The position numbers were made by a program, and so were the translations under genes. The notes below the pieces were generated by a model. It ran no database searches. It worked only from the letters and a program-made list of their open reading frames with translations, and was not told the DNA's origin. This document shows, one piece after another, positions 34,624 to 44,749 of a stretch of DNA of 64,000 nucleotides. The stretch is from Eucommia ulmoides (lineage: Eukaryota; Streptophyta; Magnoliopsida; Garryales; Eucommiaceae), in NCBI GenBank assembly GCA_016647705.1, contig CM028327.1, positions 40,635,017-40,699,016 of the forward strand, read 5' to 3'. How positions within the stretch are numbered: position 1 is the stretch's first letter; every line of letters begins with the position of its first letter.

Positions 34624-36236
34624 TGTCACGCGCGAGGATTCATAACCTTTTCCTCCTCACTGTGATTGGACTACTCGCAAGTATACGAGGTCTAGTTTTC
34701 ATATAATGGATCTTGTAAGATCGGATATCGTTCCACTAGGAAGGCAGGTAATTCGGTTGAGTATTGCGATTTCAATAGTTTCATATTATCTCGACTAATC
34801 AAATTTTGTTTGTTTTCTAATTAATATACTAAGATAAACGACAACTATGAAGTTAGTTGTAATTACACTAATTACTTAGGCATTGATTTCTTTCACATAA
34901 TGCATAATCGAAGTCATTAAGTTAGCTATAATAGTTTTCTATCTAGTCCGACAATCTTTGTATTGATAACTCTTCCGCTACCTCTCCCGAATGTAAGACG
35001 GGGGATTACACGATTTCGTGTCAACGAGGAAGTCCCCTTCAACGCCTTAACGACACTAGGTCACGTGAGTCTTTAGCCAACGTCATGGATTGCATACGTT
35101 CTAACGCCCTCCCAGGTCGTTAGAACGTCACGTTGTATTTACCCTGGTTCGAATCCAGGGTTACCTCTCTCGAGTGTCAAACCCCGTATTCTCGGTTTAT
35201 CAATACTAGCATAATATCAAGAATAATGGCAAACACAATCGGATTTAGACAAACAACACATTAAAGTAACACTAATTCATTCAACTTAACAATTACATGA
35301 TTTTAACTACACCTAAGTAACATTTAACTAATACTATAAGATCTTAGCCATATACCATACAAAATAAGAGGGATTCAACATTCTTAGATACGAAAAAGTG
35401 ATTACAAAGATAAAAACAAGAGAGAAACGATCAAATCTGGAAGTAAAACGGTTCACTATCGCTAATGATCGATCCACAAGTGATTCTTCTTTGTCCGAAT
35501 GATGAACCTCCTTCTTGATCTTCAAAATATAGCTTAAGAGCTTTCTACTAGGGTTAGGGTTTTTCAACTCCCTGTGTCAGACGTGGGAAAGGGGTATATA
35601 TAGGCCTAGGAGTTCAAAAATATCTAAACAGATATTTTGGGCTGTTCTGCTGAATCCGCCTAGGTGGTAGAATCTCCGTCTAGGCGGAGGTTAAGTCGGT
35701 TAGAATTTCGCCTAAGCGATGGTTTCTTCGCCTAGGCGGAGCACTAACTCCTTGGGCCCCTATTTTTTGTGACAGATTTTTGCCCAGGCAGTAGCTACTT
35801 CACCTAGGCGGATTTACAGCAGTGCAGCTCTTCCAGCAGTTCAGCACTTTCAACGTTCTGATAGATTTCCGCCTAGGCGGTGGAAACTTCGCCTAGGCGA
35901 ATTCAATACTTCATCCCTTGCAACTTTCTGGCGGATTTCCGCCTAGGCGGTGGATACTTCGCCTAGGAGGATTCAATTCTTCAGCTTTTGCAACTTTTTG
36001 GTGAATTTTTGCCTAGGCGGTGGATACTTCGCCTAGGCGGATTTGCACTGTTCTTTGAAACCTCTTTTTTTCATCTTTTTGGCTACTGTTTTCTCCCCCT
36101 TTTCGCTTGGTTTGCCAATTGTTGACGTCCCTTCTCCTGACTAATAAAAACGACTAAAAAGGTTTTCGAACTACAATAAAATACTCGAAAACTGGAAAAT
36201 TCAGTTTAGAATTAGATAGGTATTTTACACCTATCA
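34624..36236 (-). repeat. 5' LTR of element A
   Basis: 1613 bp with a palindrome cluster at about 35650-36050 and a TATA box (minus CCTATATATACCCC, near 35595). In element sense transcription would start shortly after the TATA box and run left through gag. Confidence 0.9.
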
Positions 36237-36241
36237 ATGTG

Positions 36242-37597
36242 TAGTATGTTATTATGTTGTTAGTTATGTTTTATTGTTTTCTATGTAAGCATGTTTGTTT
36301 AGGATTAGTTTGCTTAGGTTAGTTGTTGTTTTGTGCTGAGTTTTGTACTTTATCTGGGCCTTTACCAAATGATGAGTCTGTCCCCTGATTGTTTGTTGAG
36401 GTTGAGCGTAAAGCTCATTCATGTGTGTTATGTGTGTTTGACGTATCATTTTAGTAAAAGTTATTGTAGATCCTAATTGCAGGAGCACATAGACTTAATG
36501 TATAACTATCCAATTGATTTAATGCTGATTATCCATTAGCCAAGTTCATGACAATAGGGATTTTCCTGATTTGGGGGAAATTCGAGGTGAAATCCTAGGC
36601 GAGGTAGTTTGGGAAATATGATTTAGGCATTCATTTGATCGCTTGAGCCTTTGAAGCTTTGCTTGTTATATGTTTATCACTCGTTACCTTGTCAAAGCCA
36701 GACAACCGTTTCAATTCTGAACACTTAACCTATACCATGGCCAATTGAATTATTTCTAAACCTATATCACTGAACCGAAGGCACAAATTTGAGTGAATCA
36801 AGTTAGCATTCATTATGCTACTTGAAGTGAGTGGTTGGGTTTAGGGAAAACTTTTAAATTGGTTCGGTATTCGAGTACTCACTTGTATTTTTCTTTCAGT
36901 TTAACCACACCCGTGAAATTGTAATAATTAAATAAGTTTGGGGATGTGGTTTGTTGAAAAAAAACATTTATATACGATTTTATTTTCTGTTTCTTTTGAC
37001 AAGTGAGTATGAAGTTCTTAAATATATGTTCAGGGTTGTTTCAACTTTATCTATGGGGGTTCGAGAGCGAGAGTGCCAAGCACGGGCCTCGGGTATCGTC
37101 AAGTTAACGACGTTAACCTGATTTCTATTTCTGATTTACCTTTAGCCATTTTTCAAAACCGAACCAAGTCCTACTGATCTTTTTGAATTGCTTAGCCTAC
37201 ATTAGTGGAGAATAGAATCTAGTTAGGCTTATGGGTTTCCTATACCTTTACGGTTTTAGTCATGAGCTTTATTGATGGATAATTTAATCCAATCAATGGA
37301 TAGTTGTGTAATTGAGTTTTATCACGCACACGTTGATAGGATCTAGAATGATGCTTACTATCATTGAATGTTGAAATTCTAGAACACTACATGGTGTGTT
37401 TTATTCTTAAACTTGATAAGACTAGGGGGCGATGAGGGAAAAATTGTTTGGCCGGTAAATGATATTCAAAACTTGCACATTATTGTTTTTAGTGTTTTTT
37501 GTTTTTAGTTTTTAATTTCGTAATTAGTTGTTATCGTTTCTTGTATTGTGTGAGTGTTTTGCTCAAGAACTAGTAAAATTCTAAGTTTGGGGGGACT
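36242..37597 (+). other. Element P internal region, right part, with polypurine tract
   Basis: Non-coding continuation of P after the insertion of A. It ends in AAGTTTGGGGGGACT (37583-37597), the polypurine tract directly against the 3' LTR. Much of it resembles, in inverse orientation, the untranslated tail of A (for example GCTACTTGAAGTGAG and CGACGTTAACCTGA regions), showing P and A are related families. No gene seen. Confidence 0.65.
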
Positions 37598-38985
37598 TGA
37601 TAGGGGTAATTTATCTATATATTCTCAAGTCGATTTTGGTAGTTTTCGAGTATTGTTGTTACGTTTTATTATGTTTTAATACGTTTTTACGTGTTTTTGT
37701 ATTAATCAGGTGTTTGGGGGTAAAAATAAGCTAAAACAATTAAAAATCAAGCTAATCGGAGCAAGTTGATGGAAGAACGGTGGGAAAACAAACACAAAGG
37801 CAAGATTTCAAAGTAACAAACCCACCGCCGTGGCAATGAAAATGCAGAGAGTTTAAATACTATTCCACTATCATAGAGATAAGCCACCACTGCAGTGGAG
37901 ACCCTGTCGATATGCCCACCGCCTCAACAGTGAACTCCACTGCCATGACGGTGACCGCTGCACCAGTGAAGTGCATTTTGTAGATATTTTGTTCCCTTTA
38001 TCTTCCTCCATCCTTTCCATCTTTGGGCATGAGAACTCATATAGAGTTTAGATAGCTTAGAGAAAATTTTGGGGAGTGCTCACCCAAATTCGAAGGAGAA
38101 GAACACAAAGCGAAGAAGGAGAAACGATCTCAGAGCGGTTTTAGCGGCTGATCTTCGGAATACGGCTAAGTTCCTTCGTTTCTTTCTTTATTTTCTTAAC
38201 TTTAGTAGTTGTCTTGAGCATGTTTAGTGCATTTATTGTTGTATAAATGGTTATGTCCATGAGTTAAACTTGGATTATCTATGGGATTAATATAGTTTAT
38301 GAAAATGCCGTTTGTTTGAGTTGTGTTTCTTTATCGGTTGTTTTTCACTAATTCGATTGTGTTTACTGGTTTGTCATGTTTATATGCTTGTTTAGATATA
38401 TTGAGAAATTGTGATTTGACAATCGGGAGAGGTAACCCTGAATTCGGACTAGGGTTAAACACAACGCGATGATCAACCCAGGAGGGAGTTAGAAAGTGTG
38501 CAATTAATGACGTTGGGGCAAGACTCATGTGACTATGTGTTCTAAAAAATGCTAGAGGGGGACTTCGGTATTAACGCGAAGTCACATATTCATTCACTTG
38601 TCATTCGAGAGAGGGACTGAATAAGTTTATGATACAGAGATTGTCAGATTGGTCGAATACCGTTATTGATAACTAAACGAGATCAAACAAGTTTTTATAA
38701 ACGAAGTTAATCCCTAGATAATCTATTCCCCTAAACGTTTCAATATAGTATTATAGTATAATTAGTTTAATTAGTTAATTAGTTTAGTTTATTATTTAAT
38801 ATGAAATCTACAATTTATATTGCCTAAATAAAGTTAGGATATGATAAACGCGGTACTCAATGTTAATTTCAACCAATCCCTGTGGATACGATAACCCTTA
38901 CTCTTCCCATTATACTAAAACTTGACCCGTACACTTACGATGAAAGTAGTTACGATGAAAGTAGCGATGTATCTACGCGCTACCG
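37598..38985 (+). repeat. 3' LTR of element P
   Basis: Aligns to 20520-21864 plus 23558-23637. Uninterrupted here, it supplies the unoccupied site for the solo LTR at 21865. A small tandem duplication TTACGATGAAAGTAG sits near 38935-38965. Terminal base is G instead of A. Confidence 0.85.
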
Positions 38986-38990
38986 ACAAC

Positions 38991-40110
38991 CTTCGAAACC
39001 TCAATTTGTCAATAAAGGCATTCAATACCATAGCATCTGAGAGATCTTCACTTGAGATTATTCTCCTGTGAAACCTATCCACGTAGTCTTCTAAACTTTG
39101 ATCAGCTTCCTGATGGAGTGCCAGGATGTGAGTTATTGTCTTTGGCCATCGTCGGGAGTGGCTGAACCGAGCTAGGAAGAGCTACCCGAGCAAGGAGAAA
39201 GTAGAGATCGAGGTTGGGGCCAGATCTCAGAACCAAGTTCAGGCTGTTCTGGTAAGAGTGACGGGAAAAGATTTACATCACACTGCCACTAAGACCATGT
39301 GCATATCCAAATAGGATACAAAGATTGAGAGATGATCCATTGGGTTGGTGGTTCTATCATACAATACCATTTGGGGATGAGGGAATCTGTATGGAACCAC
39401 CTCGTCCACGATATCGTCTGTGAAAGGTGACCTCACCTCATCAGGTTATCGAGTTATCCTCCTTTGTAGATGGTGGAGAGTTGATTCTATTTCGACAAGA
39501 TGTCATTCCACCACAGCTTTACCTCTAAGAAGTGCCACGGCTTGGTGGGAATTCTCATCTGTCCTCGGCTCGATGTCTTTGTGATGGTTAAGACAATGAT
39601 CTTGAGCTAGCATGGGGGCTAGATCCATTTCCTTTACTGATCGGTTACAGGGCCAAGATTGTCCCTGGGGCATATGCCCATGGGAGTGAATCACGTGATC
39701 TCCCAACTCCTAGGGTTGCTTCATTCTCACTGCGGTCTGGAGAGCCAGTCTCCTTTACACAGGGGCCGGCAGTAGGCAAGAAAGAAAAACTTGGAAATAG
39801 TTTTGGAATTCGCTAAGTTGGGGTTCTAAACTATTATTAATTCTTCCATGACCCCAAACGTCTGGCCTACCACGACGCCTGATGGTAGAGCTGATGGACC
39901 CACTTAGCCAACAAGTAGTATGTTCTTTTTTTTTAATCGGTATGTGGGTTGAGGCCCTAGCATCCGGCCTGGGGATCTTCAACATTTCTTAGTTCGGGTC
40001 GCTATTCACTGCAGTGTTCGGATCTCTTCATAGAATGATCTGACTAGACCTTATGATCATTAAGTCTTAGCCGAGCTAGGAGTCGATGACCTGAGTAAGC
40101 TTTTTGTAAG
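38991..40110 (-). pseudogene. Element T gag, N-terminal part
   Basis: Minus-strand reading gives DPMDHLSIF, HSRRWPKTITHILALHQ, then EADQSLEDYVDRFHRRI and SDAMVLNAFIDKLRF, the conserved Tat gag core, up to the point where P is inserted. The region 39470-40110 is the less conserved N-terminal part. Several stops and frameshifts. Confidence 0.7.
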
Positions 40111-40111
40111 T

Positions 40112-40129
40112 TTTCCATAAATAGCGCCA
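40112..40129 (-). other. Primer-binding site of element T
   Basis: Minus-strand TGGCGCTATTTATGGAAA lies 3 bases inside the LTR end (CAACA|ATT). Tat elements normally have TGGCGCCGTCTGTGG-like sites; this one appears decayed. Confidence 0.55.
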
Positions 40130-40132
40130 AAT

Positions 40133-40889
40133 TGTTGGTGTCGAAAAATGGACTGACCAATAGTATGGTTTAGTCAGAATCCACGTGGAGAATTGTTGGT
40201 GATCTGGTAGTAGTCTTTAGTGAAGTAGAATCTATTAGTCTTTAGTGAAGTAGAATCTATTAAGTCCTTTTATCCTTGAATCTACACTTGACAGAGCTGG
40301 CCTGGCGTTATCCAGCCTGGTCCTCAGATCGGGTTCTGTATAAAGGACCCACCGGGGTTGTGCCTGGCGCGTCCCATCTAGCTTGAGAGTAAGAACTCGG
40401 GAGGAACAATTTAAGGATGCTTTGAATTATTCTAAAAGCAATTAGTTTTTCAACTTCTTGATAACACTGCTCACCTTTTCCTTTTATAGGCGAGAGTATG
40501 ATTAGTGTTTTGGAGATTAAGGTCTTAAGCTCGATTATCGACCTTAACACAGTGCGTGGTAGGGAAAAATGGCGTGTCAAGGGATTGGAGCTATAGGCTT
40601 AGGCATTTCAATGTAGATGGAGAAGTCCATGGACCGTACCGTTAAGACAACGGTTGAATTGGCCCGAACGCCGAAGTGAGTACATCGACCTGAGCTTCAT
40701 TAGTTGGTTCCTCCTTCATCGTAGAAAACTCTCAACCGATGAACGTCAAAGTTCTGCGAAATGACCGGGCTGATGAGATATTGAGCTGATGAGGTATCGG
40801 GCTATTCACACTGTTAATGACATGTCCCATGCCAATCCACGTGGTAGGCCTAGGTAGAGCAACTGGGGGTCGACTATTTTTTACCCACA
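40133..40889 (-). repeat. 5' LTR of element T
   Basis: 757 bp, plus-strand ends TGTTGGTG...TTACCCACA. In element sense it starts TGTGGGTAAAAAATAGTCGAC and ends CACCAACA. A TATA box CCTATAAAAGG lies at about 40479-40490 (minus). A short direct repeat AGTCTTTAGTGAAGTAGAATCTATTA occurs twice near 40208-40262. No second copy of this LTR was found in the window. Confidence 0.7.
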
Positions 40890-41859
40890 TCATATTGAAT
40901 TCAATACAGATGGATTCAATCACTAAAACATACATTGTGTTGTATTAAACATGAAAATGATTTTTTTCTTCAATCCAAAAGACACGATCAATATATCATT
41001 TTAAAGATAAAAAATATGTGAATTTTATTTCAGTATAATTTGTTGATGAAAATAAAAATTACTAAATGATTAAGTAGATGATTTTACAATAAGCGTTTTA
41101 AATTGATTGATTATGACACTTGCCCTCAAATTTGAGTATATATTTACGAAAATTATTGGGGACCATAAATATGGAATGTAACTACAGTTCAAAGGGGCAT
41201 ATTTGTCCATATATTCTAAAAGGGTTGCTTGGACATTCATGAAAAAAAAAAGGTTGGAGTTCGTTTAATAGTTTAAGTCCAAAAGAAGACCTGGTAAACA
41301 CCCATAATTTTATATATTTGAACTAATTTATTAAAAAAAAAATAGTTAAAGAATTAAATAATATAAAGATAAATATGTCTTCATATGATCAACATTACTT
41401 TTAGTTTAGTTGAACGATCTGACTTTTTACGATTGATAGAAATATAATTGAATTAATTTTTGGGAAAAATACCAAAAAGTCTAGTTAAAAGACTAAATCT
41501 GCAATATAATCCCACAACTTTTATTTTGCACATAATAGTCCTGCATAATTCACTAGTTGTTACCAAATCGTCATTTTTTTAAACCTTGACTTTTGGTTGG
41601 ACGATTTTACCCTTCGGATCCTCTATTTCTCTCTCTCCCCAAATCAATTGAATTTCCAATCTGAAGATGGTTGTTGCCAGCAGGGAGGCTAGAATAGAAA
41701 GTGAGGCGATACGCGGATAGACCTACCTAATATGATTGCAAGATCGACTTAGACGGTTTAGTGGTAATAACAACGGTTAGCGAGGGTCCAGTAACAATGG
41801 TGATGGTGGACAGAGACACGTGCATATCTAGGTTGGAGGACTTGAAGTAACTGTAAATT
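40890..41859. other. Unrecognised sequence between element T and copy B
   Basis: AT-rich and gene-free on inspection. A pyrimidine-rich stretch with TCTCTCTCTCCCC near 41620 precedes a more GC-rich segment (41660-41850). That could be 5'-UTR-like sequence belonging to the spastin-like fragment, since it lies immediately upstream of it. Confidence 0.4.
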
Positions 41860-41924
41860 AATCAAGCAAGAACGAAATTGCAAGTACAAATCTGTAGTAT
41901 TTGGACGGGGTAGGAGTCACTACT

Positions 41925-42105
41925 GGGAATGAACGAATTACGGGGAAATTGAAAGGGTACTTCGATTGGCCAAAGAAGAAATCGCTAAAGTTGTTGGGGC
42001 TGAAGAGTGCGATTTGGTTGATGATGCGATTTCCCATTACAAGAATTCTCAAAGAATTTTGACGGAAGCCACATCAACACCTGTACCTTCGTACATCAGC
42101 TCAAG
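41925..42105 (+). pseudogene. Spastin-like AAA ATPase MIT-domain exon fragment, copy B
   Basis: Encodes KLKGYFD, then in another frame AKEEIAKVVGAEECDLVDDA and SHYKNSQRILTEATSTPVP followed by YISS, ending at the donor AAG|GTATGC (42105/42106). This resembles the MIT-domain exon of plant spastin-like AAA ATPases, which target these ATPases to microtubules or membranes. It has the same one-base loss as copy A (TTCGATTGGCC, 41961-41970, where TTCGATTTGGCC would keep frame), so the lesion predates the duplication. Unlike copy A it has no later stop before the donor. The ATPase domain is absent. Confidence 0.72.
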
Positions 42106-42376
42106 GTATGCAAACGCAAATTCAAACGCTTCATTTTTGCTTACTATATACTTCAGTTAGGCTTCTGAATTGTTTGGTTTTTGTTCAGATCTGAGAGTCG
42201 ATCGCACAATGGTCGATCATGGTAGATTTATGTTCTAGGGTTTGTTTTTGTTCCAATTTGATTTCAATCTTCGATAACTGTTCATTGTGGGTATGGATGG
42301 ATCGATATGTGTCTCTATTTTCTAGATTTTTGTTTTGATTTGGTTGATTTGTTTTGGATTGAATGGTGAATTTGAT

Positions 42377-42418
<42 letters not shown>

Positions 42419-42863
42419 GGTATTTAAGATTTATTTGGTTGGATTGATTTGGTTTGTATTGGGGAAAAAATCAAGCATATGAATGTAAAGAGAAAATTAT
42501 CAATTTGGATGATGAAAAAATTGGAATATAACACGATGGCAGTGGCCTCGAACTCGTCACCCTAAACAAATGAGAGAGAGAGAGAGAGAGAGAATGGACT
42601 TGATCTATGCACCTAGTGGAGTAGAGTTTATATTGCGTATATTTTATGGTTGTTTTGGTGAGATGAAATAGGAATGACGACTTGGTAAGATTTGAATGGC
42701 AGTGAAAGTTGAATATAACACGAGATTGTGTTGAGTATAACCCGATCTCGTGTTATATTCAATACGATCACGTGTTGTATTCAACGTAAAAAGTAACATT
42801 GTAACAAAAAGATAAAAAAAAACTATTTTGTAACATGTTTTTTAAAAAAGTTTATTTAGTAGT
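42106..42863 (+). other. Intron-like sequence after copy B exon
   Basis: Matches 247-881. Contains an (AT)n run at about 42380-42416 and a (GA)n run at about 42571-42592. The hairpin region near 42711-42785 is expanded relative to copy A. Confidence 0.5.
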
Positions 42864-42872
42864 TTTGTTCTC
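42864..42872. other. Left target-site duplication of the MULE
   Basis: TTTGTTCTC, identical to 54654-54662. The unoccupied site in copy A at 882-890 is TTTATTCTC, one base different. Confidence 0.92.
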
Positions 42873-42954
42873 GAGTTTTTTTATTAAATAGTCCCTTATA
42901 GAGAGATCAGTTAGAGTAAAACCCTTTTCACAAGACCATTTAGGGCTCAGACCA
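42873..42954 (+). repeat. MULE left terminal inverted repeat (degenerate)
   Basis: Starts GAGTTTTTTTATTAAATAG. It pairs with the reverse complement of 54572-54653, sharing CAGACCA at offset 75 from each end. Confidence 0.7.
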
Positions 42955-43307
42955 TCCCGTACGATGGGTTTAGAATTCAGTCCTCCAACGAAGACAAGGC
43001 GAACGGCGATGGACGATAATACCCCTATTCACACCGACGAGCCAGATGGACGAATCGATTCGGTTATAGTAAGCGACAAAACAGAGATTTTCACACGCTG
43101 ATTCAAATACATGTACGACATTCCTTACACAGGCGCGGATTTTCAAAAACATTCGATTCAAAATTGTAGGCGTTGCAGAACCGGTACGAGGTGAACATTT
43201 TGAAACGGTGGCGACGGTCTATATCACGAGACGGCATTTGGACTGTATCTAAAGGCAAAACAGGTCAGTTACTCGATTGTATTCATTGAAATGTTATATA
43301 GTCGCGT

Positions 43308-43720
43308 TTAATATCGTTTTTTGGGTTTTTCAGAGTTGTTACAACATTTTCGAAGTTGGATGTTCGAGTTTGACGATGAATGAATGCCCATTTGTGAAGG
43401 ATGTACGCTCCTGAGGAAACGTGAGTAGCATGTTAACGTTAATGCACTGGGGGTTTATTTTGTACATCACGACGTAATAACAATGTCAATATAAGCAAAC
43501 ACAGTCAGGGTGTTTAATATCGTTTTTTGGGTTTTTCGGCGTTGTTACAACGTTTTTCGAAGTTGGATGTTTAAGGGGTGGTGATGAATGAATGCCCATT
43601 CGTGAGGAATATACGCTACGAGATAACGTGAGCAATGCATTAACGTTAACGTACTTTGCAGTTATTGTGTGTACGACGACGTAAGAACAATGTGGATACA
43701 AGCAAACACAGTCAGAAAAT
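43308..43720. repeat. MULE 5' region: tandem duplication of about 200 bp
   Basis: Two units (about 43308-43511 and 43512-43720) share GTTTTTTGGGTTTTTC, GTTGTTACAAC, GAATGAATGCCCATT, TTAACGTTAA and AAGCAAACACAGTCAG. A second duplication of about 170 bp follows (about 43735-43890 and 43905-44050), with shared CTCACAGTTTTT and AAAAGTAAGATGCT. Confidence 0.75.
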
Positions 43721-44031
43721 GGGTGTACATGGTAAAGTTAACTAACTCACAGTTTTTCAGCTTTTTTCTGAAAAGTAAGATGCTCTAAGATACAGCGGTT
43801 CTCGGGGTGTATTCAACGAAACGCTTTTCAACGTAAACATGTTTTAACTGTAATTATTTTTTTTGCGTTAACATTAACGTAATGATTGTACACGGTAAAG
43901 TTAGTTAACTCACAGTTTTTTCAGTTTTTTTTTCGAAAAGTAAGATGCTACAAACTACAGAGGCACTTGTTTTGTATTCAATAAACAATAAAACGGGTAA
44001 CGTAAACATGGTTTTAACAAGCTGCTATTTT

Positions 44032-44360
44032 GCGTTAACGTTAACGCATTAAGTAATGCATTAACGTTTACGCAATCAGTATAGTGCTGGATTTGCGTTA
44101 ACGTTAACGCATTAAGTAATGCATTTAACGGTGACGCATTAAGTTAATGCATCAACGGTGACGGTTTACAATGGTCAAACCACGAAACCTAATTGTGGAT
44201 GCATTTTTTTTTATCTCCAAAATTTTGCGTTAACGTTAACGTTAACGCATGAAGTAATGCATTAACGTTTACGCAATCAGTATAGTGTTGGATTGCGTTA
44301 ATGTTAACGCATTAAGTAATGCATTTAACGATGACGCATTAAATTATCTAGACTGTTTTT
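44032..44360. repeat. MULE palindrome block upstream of the transposase
   Basis: Exact GCGTTAACGTTAACGC at 44032-44047 and 44095-44110, plus a 22-bp extension with three GTTAAC units at 44227-44248. These sit in a larger unit of about 195 bp (with AAGTAATGCATTAACG and ACGCAATCAGTATAGTG) that is itself duplicated. Confidence 0.9.
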
Positions 44361-44417
44361 TTTTTTTTTTGCACAATTTTGGGGATGCATTTTGTTTTTA
44401 TTTTCGCACATTTATTT

Positions 44418-44746
44418 GGGGGGGGGGGGGGGAGAGGTCAAAGCAGCTTAGCTGCGTTTAACATTTACGCATTTTAAGTTTATGTATTAACGGTTATGCA
44501 ATTAATCTAACTGCTGGACCAGAGTAACACAATGTTAACGTTAATGTAACCCCTGTTTTTACAAGTCAATTTGATTGAGTTAACATGTACGCAATTAGTA
44601 GTAAGCGCGGTTACAGACCAATAAGCATACTGAAATCTAAATCCCCCCGATGCCGATTAATGTTTATCTACTATTTTTTTTCTTGCACAATGGGTTTGTA
44701 TCCTTTTGATCTTGCAGATTTACTGGGGGGGGGGGGGGGGGGGGGG
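44418..44746 (+). other. MULE leader with G15 and G22 homopolymers
   Basis: G15 at 44418-44432 and G22 at 44725-44746, the latter ending four bases before the transposase ATG at 44750. A possible acceptor CTTGCAG lies at about 44712-44718. These tracts could form G-quadruplexes or are assembly-sensitive. Confidence 0.75.
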
Positions 44747-44749
44747 TCA

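Larger units (their letters stand above)
24958..36236 (-). mobile_element. Athila-lineage gypsy element A (minus strand)
   Basis: LTRs at 24990-26583 (3') and 34624-36236 (5') run TGTCACG...ACCTATCA on the plus strand. The element is flanked by a perfect 5-bp duplication ATGTG at 24953-24957 and 36237-36241, the left one lying 32 bp outside the LTR (see 24958-24989). Internal order in element sense is PBS, gag, RT-RNase H-integrase, env-like ORF, polypurine tract. Aligning the first about 650 bp of the two LTRs by eye gave about 32 differences (near 5%), mostly transitions. Protease and the N-terminal half of RT are deleted, so it is non-autonomous. Confidence 0.9.
20520..38985 (+). mobile_element. 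Non-autonomous gypsy element P (TR-GAG-like), nested host of A
   Basis: LTRs begin TGATAGGGGTAATTTATC at 20520 and 37598 and end CTACCA (23637) and CTACCG (38985). Net LTR lengths are about 1.43 and 1.39 kb. A degraded tRNA-Asp-type PBS follows the 5' LTR, and a G-rich polypurine tract precedes the 3' LTR. After removing nested insertions the internal region is only about 2.7 kb, with a gag-like sequence and no pol, so it is non-autonomous. Flanks ATAAC/ACAAC match at 4 of 5 bases, and removal rejoins gag of element T. Confidence 0.8.
11796..40889 (-). mobile_element. Tat-lineage Ty3/gypsy element T (nested, left LTR missing)
   Basis: This minus-strand element includes, from right to left, an LTR (40133-40889), PBS, gag (38991-40110 plus 19921-20514), protease, RT, RNase H, integrase (16708-17480 plus 14230-14571), and a plus-strand antisense ORF (11796-12714). 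That order and the antisense ORF between pol and the 3' LTR are characteristic of Tat-lineage elements such as Grande and RIRE2. It is split by element P in gag and by a solo LTR in integrase. No matching left LTR was found, so the left end is truncated or rearranged. All coding parts carry stops or frameshifts. Confidence 0.8.
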
